From assembly GCA_965267535.1 (NCBI GenBank), contig OZ254082.1, positions 2,480,001-2,544,000 on the forward strand: a stretch of 64,000 nt of DNA, read 5' to 3'. The stretch is from CAXBNB01 sp965267535. GTDB lineage: Bacteria > Bacteroidota > Bacteroidia > Cytophagales > Cyclobacteriaceae. This document shows, one piece after another, positions 62,424 through 64,000 of this stretch (position 1 is the first letter of the stretch; each line of letters begins with the position of its first letter). A program made the translations under genes and the position numbers. The notes under the pieces are model-generated. The model saw nothing but the letters and a program-made list of their open reading frames with translations, was not told where the DNA came from and did no database searches.

Positions 62424-62490
62424 GGCGGTGTATGAGACACAACACCCGAGCGCACACCTTACAGCCGACTACCCGATTAGCTTTGGCTAT
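62424..62490 (+). repeat. Direct repeat copy B
   Basis: Second copy of the block at 61084-61149, 1274 bases beyond the end of copy A and in the same orientation. It lies in the gap between the HxlR gene and the two-repeat lipocalin-like gene. Confidence 0.8.
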
Positions 62491-62518
62491 TCATGCTACA
62501 GAATGATAATAGTAAAAA

Positions 62519-63220
62519 CTATTGTTTTCTGATACCCCAAATTTCATAAATAGGATCTCCTTTGCTTGACAATCCCGAATGATGCCATTTGCCGTCAATC
62601 AATTCAAAGTTGAACTGCAAACTGAGTCCTGCCTTAGAATCATCTCTTGAAAAGAATTCTATGTTTTCTGTATACTTACCGTTTTGGGTAGTGTATGTTC
62701 CGCCTCCAGTCCCCATAAATTGTTTGGTTTCGGTGTTGTAAGCGATCCATTGAAACCGAGTGCCGGATAAAATTTTCATCGTCTTTCTGGGTCTGTTTGT
62801 TTCGCGCAACTGAGTTTCTCCGTTTATTACTCTGCCCGACATTAACCAGGCCCCCTGTAGCATTCCCGGTGTGCCGTCATCTACTCTTTTTAGTTTCAAT
62901 GCTTTATCTAAAAAATGCATCTCATTGTCAGCAATAGTTACCTTAAAACTTTCCTCAGTTCCGACGAGTTCCGGATTGGATGTATGAAATTCAATTTTTT
63001 GGGTCATTGTATTGCCTTCTACCTGCCATGTGCCGCCATTTGTGCTGATAAACTTGCCCGTGGTAGCATTATACGTGGTAGCGGCGTGATACCCCTCTGC
63101 AAAAATCACTACAGTTTTCAATTCTGATCTGGAGGTTGTTTCCCAGGCACCAATGATCCCTTGAGCATGTACCAGAATAGATAAGAATAAGCCGGCGAGT
63201 ACAAGAATTACTTTTTTCAT
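62519..63220 (-). CDS. Secreted protein with two lipocalin-like repeats
   Basis: The 233-residue protein has a signal peptide (MKKVILVLAGLFLSILVHAQ) and two repeats of the same pattern, about residues 20-120 and 120-232: GAWETTSRSELKTVVIFAEGYHAATTYNATTGKF and GAWLMSGRV...KILSGTRFQWIAYNTETKQF. Both contain a Gly-Gly-Thr-(W/Y) pair. This resembles DUF4488-type lipocalin-like proteins of Bacteroidota. I start it at ATG 63220; the longer frame has a non-signal prefix. Confidence 0.75.
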   Translation of the reverse strand: MKKVILVLAGLFLSILVHAQGIIGAWETTSRSELKTVVIFAEGYHAATTYNATTGKFISTNGGTWQVEGNTMTQKIEFHTSNPELVGTEESFKVTIADNEMHFLDKALKLKRVDDGTPGMLQGAWLMSGRVINGETQLRETNRPRKTMKILSGTRFQWIAYNTETKQFMGTGGGTYTTQNGKYTENIEFFSRDDSKAGLSLQFNFELIDGKWHHSGLSSKGDPIYEIWGIRKQ

Positions 63221-63940
63221 GGTTTTATATTTTATCATGTTGTCACAACTAACAAAGGCTAACGACCTCTATCGGGCGTATGTCCACAGCCCTTAAGTAG
63301 CTCTAAAATAGTGAATCTTTATTAGATCGCGAGGGCATAAAATGATAGAAAGCACAATACCTGTGTGGTAGGTAATCAAGGTGTTTTAGCAGGCTCATAA
63401 CCTGAAGCCGTACATTCTTTTCTTACTCCTCCATTCCGGGAGGTGAAAAGGGATAATCAAGGATGGCTTTGAGCATATTTAATACTGATTTAAGGTTACC
63501 GGGTTGTTCACAACACAAGCCGTTTGAAAGTTAAGGACTTACTACCAAAATTGATGAGTAAGCCAACTTTTATTACCTCATTGTTTGTGTATAAACAACA
63601 CCATATCATTTATATACCATCCTAATATACCTCCTACTACCTCACCACACAAGCGCCCGAATGGCTTTAATTGTTTTAAAGGAATTGAATTTTAATAACA
63701 CTACATTAGGTGGGTATATTTATCGTCTTGGATAGTGGATCAGTACAGAGGTTTTGTCAATTTTCCGAAGAAAGCAGTCAGACTATGTATGCTTTTACAG
63801 GTAAATCCTACCATTATTTTGTTATGCAAACCACTCATCCAAAAATTACAGAAAAGGCAGGTACAGTTTTTGTGTGCTTGCGTTTCTAGTGTATTTTCGG
63901 CCCTTATTATGCTCGTTCAAAACTAAACCTATATGGCAGT
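63221..63940. other. About 720 bases without a recognised gene
   Basis: The stretch contains scattered hairpins (for example CCTCC...GGAGG near 63430) and a tRNA-Met-anticodon-like stretch near 63391-63412. ORFs such as 63735-63926 look random. It may be decayed DNA. It contains the promoter region for the secreted gene at 63941. Confidence 0.4.
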
Positions 63941-64000
63941 ATGCGATTAACCCTTCTCTCCGTATTTTTATTGCTGCTGGCTGCCATAGACTTATCGGCT
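63941..64000 (+). CDS. N-terminus of a secreted protein, cut by the window end
   Basis: ATG at 63941 opens a frame that stays open to the last base: RLTLLSVFLLLLAAIDLSA is a typical signal peptide. Only 20 residues are visible, so no function can be given. Confidence 0.5.
   Translation, partial: MRLTLLSVFLLLLAAIDLSA

Noticed and set aside
61084..62490. Integron attC sites
   Set aside because: The repeats lack clear RYYYAAC and GTTRRRY ends, and no integrase gene is in the window.
63380..63430. tRNA-Met gene
   Set aside because: Only a CAGG-CTCATAA-CCTG arm matches. No acceptor stem, D-arm or T-arm of proper form is present.
63735..63926. 63-residue ORF
   Set aside because: Random composition, no start signal and no family resemblance.

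Overview
The window looks like chromosomal DNA of a free-living Bacteroidota bacterium, most likely of the Cytophagales type. The reasons are a TonB-dependent receptor with a carboxypeptidase-regulatory plug, LytS/LytTR-type sensor pairs, -7 boxes of the TAnnTTTG kind, a DUF4199 protein, lipocalin-like secreted proteins and long runs of translationally coupled genes. I cannot name a genus. There is no rRNA, no complete tRNA, no insertion sequence and no CRISPR array that I can support.

Positions 1-5348 look like an accessory island. A left-truncated PAPS-reductase/DndC-like protein converges, 3 bases apart, on a tightly packed three-gene operon: a GHKL ATPase, a GIY-YIG protein and a DGQHR (DndB-like) protein. 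This is the best candidate for an undescribed system, probably sulfur-linked DNA modification or defence. The rest of the canonical Dnd set is not in the window.

5.5-24.8 kb holds an SDR/TetR/ABC1-kinase locus with a clear palindromic operator, a receptor-kinase-regulator operon (TonB receptor, LytS-like kinase, LytTR regulator), an AraC/nitroreductase pair, a YdeI-like protein, PhnA/YjdM, an orphan Hpt protein and a DEAD-box helicase. It also holds an ablA-symporter-ablB operon for N-epsilon-acetyl-beta-lysine, preceded by a MarR gene and palindromes that suggest MarR control. A SatD/DUF3307 pair follows, with a three-unit hairpin array upstream, and then an S66 LD-carboxypeptidase.

24.8-36.3 kb is mainly housekeeping and envelope genes: LysM/DUF1571, RDD proteins, an LTA-synthase-like sulfatase-fold protein, ffh, a methyltransferase, MATE, Nudix, YqhA and an SRPBCC-GyrI-like fusion. 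36.3-44.4 kb is a minus-strand polysaccharide operon (YfhO, GT4, methyltransferase, flippase, asparagine-synthase-like amidotransferase without its N-terminal Cys, GT2).

44.5-54.3 kb carries a class V aminotransferase, an XdhC-MocA-LuxR operon, DUF4199 and SRPBCC genes, TauE/SafE, folK, sppA and oxyR. 54.3-64 kb is a looser, stress-flavoured region: small secreted proteins, a glycogen-debranching-like enzyme with a GT4, a cluster of very small proteins next to Hsp20, a VOC/HxlR pair bracketed by near-identical direct repeats of about 66 bases, a two-repeat lipocalin-like protein and about 700 bases of unexplained DNA before a truncated secreted-protein gene.
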